This document shows positions 63,627-64,000 of a stretch of 64,000 nucleotides of DNA, piece by piece. The position numbers and the translations under genes are program-made. How positions within the stretch are numbered: position 1 is the stretch's first letter; the number at the start of each line of letters is the position of its first letter. The stretch is from Scandinavium lactucae (GTDB taxonomy: Bacteria; Pseudomonadota; Gammaproteobacteria; Enterobacterales; Enterobacteriaceae), in assembly GCF_033843265.1 (NCBI RefSeq), contig NZ_JAWXRD010000040.1, positions 806,001-870,000 on the forward strand, in the 5' to 3' direction. The notes beneath the pieces were generated by a model, which had not been told where the DNA came from, ran no database searches, and saw nothing but the letters and a program-made list of their open reading frames with translations.

Positions 63627-64000
63627 CTACGAAGCGTCTGCTGTGCCCGGTAAGGTTTCCGGGAGCTGTGCCGCAAAGCCGCGCAGCCCAACCACGTGAA
63701 CGTGTTCCGTATTCTGGAAGACTTTACGCACCAGTTTATACGTGGTGCCTTTTTCCGGGCTGATGTTTTCCGGGGCCGCGATGATGAGCTGCATTTCCAG
63801 ACGGTCGCATAGCTCAAACAGCGTGGCGATGGAACGGGCATCCAGACGGGCCGCTTCATCGAGGAACAGCAGACGGCATGGTGAGATATCTTTCCCGCGC
63901 AGACGACGGGCTTCATCTTCCCAACTCTGTACCACCATTACCAGGATGGACATCCCGGTACCGATAGCTTCCCCGGTAGACAGTGCACCCGATTCCGCAC
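63627..64000 (-). CDS. mukB: Chromosome partition protein MukB, C-terminal part
   Basis: Only the last 124 codons are inside the window, and the frame continues past the edge. SGALSTGEAIGTGMSI near the edge is the ABC signature of the MukB head and PCRLLFLDEAARLD is Walker B. APENISPEKGTTYKLVRKVF and HVHVVGLRG follow. MukB is the SMC-type core of MukBEF, which MatP (gene also here) displaces from the Ter region. The ATG at 63953 is internal. Confidence 0.97.
   Translation of the reverse strand, partial: AESGALSTGEAIGTGMSILVMVVQSWEDEARRLRGKDISPCRLLFLDEAARLDARSIATLFELCDRLEMQLIIAAPENISPEKGTTYKLVRKVFQNTEHVHVVGLRGFAAQLPETLPGTADAS

Overview
The window is a piece of an Enterobacteriaceae chromosome (Escherichia/Citrobacter/Enterobacter/Kluyvera-like; genus not resolved) carrying the integrase-side end of a prophage. 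The host part (about 21.8-64 kb) keeps the E. coli gene order around ompA: rlmI-hspQ-yccU-csgI-mgsA-helD-yccF-yccS-sxy-sulA-ompA-matP-ycbZ-fabA-rmf-pqiABC-uup-rlmKL-ycbX-zapC-pyrD-ssuEADCB-pepN-pncB-asnS-ompF-aspC-gloC-mepK-ldtD-mukB. Protein lengths and motifs match the known families closely. The elf (ycbQRSTUVF) fimbrial cluster that E. coli K-12 carries between pyrD and ssuE is absent.

The prophage fills 1 to about 21.8 kb and runs off the left edge. It is AT-rich and ends beside rlmI. A large serine recombinase (19949-21685) lies at that end. A lambda-like siphovirus morphogenesis module runs leftward: small and large terminase, a connector-like protein, portal, a fused protease-scaffold-capsid ORF, two head/tail completion proteins, a tail-tube protein fused to a whole fibre with an S74 chaperone domain, a short tail-tube paralogue, and a tail assembly chaperone with an A AAA AAG -1 frameshift site. 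The tape measure, lysis and remaining genes must lie left of position 1.

Between terminase and integrase is an accessory region: two standalone PD-(D/E)XK-like nucleases, a degenerate EAL-like protein in an operon with a lipoprotein and an exported protein, an MliC-like exported protein, a P-loop ATPase, a NUMOD4/HNH endonuclease, a ribbon-helix-helix protein, an H-NS-like protein and small membrane proteins. A 500-bp non-coding stretch (15448-15958) is packed with inverted repeats, including a perfect 25-bp one.

The most striking signal is at the DNA level. The palindrome AGTACT occurs about 74 times in the 21.7 kb of prophage (roughly one per 290 bp, about tenfold above composition expectation) and I found none in the 42 kb of host DNA. 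It occurs in all three codon phases and in non-coding DNA, so it is not a protein or codon effect. It behaves like a phage-specific, HIP1-like highly iterated palindrome. No recognisable methyltransferase or partner is inside the window.

The host genes work in familiar units: sulfonate-sulfur scavenging (ssu), paraquat-inducible envelope lipid transport (pqi), SOS division control (sulA), Ter macrodomain organisation (matP, mukB), unsaturated fatty acid synthesis (fabA), peptidoglycan remodelling (mepK, ldtD), porins (ompA, ompF) and 23S rRNA methylation (rlmI, rlmKL). Several regulator boxes are readable: LexA at sulA, NadR at pncB, FadR/FabR at fabA and PurR at pyrD.
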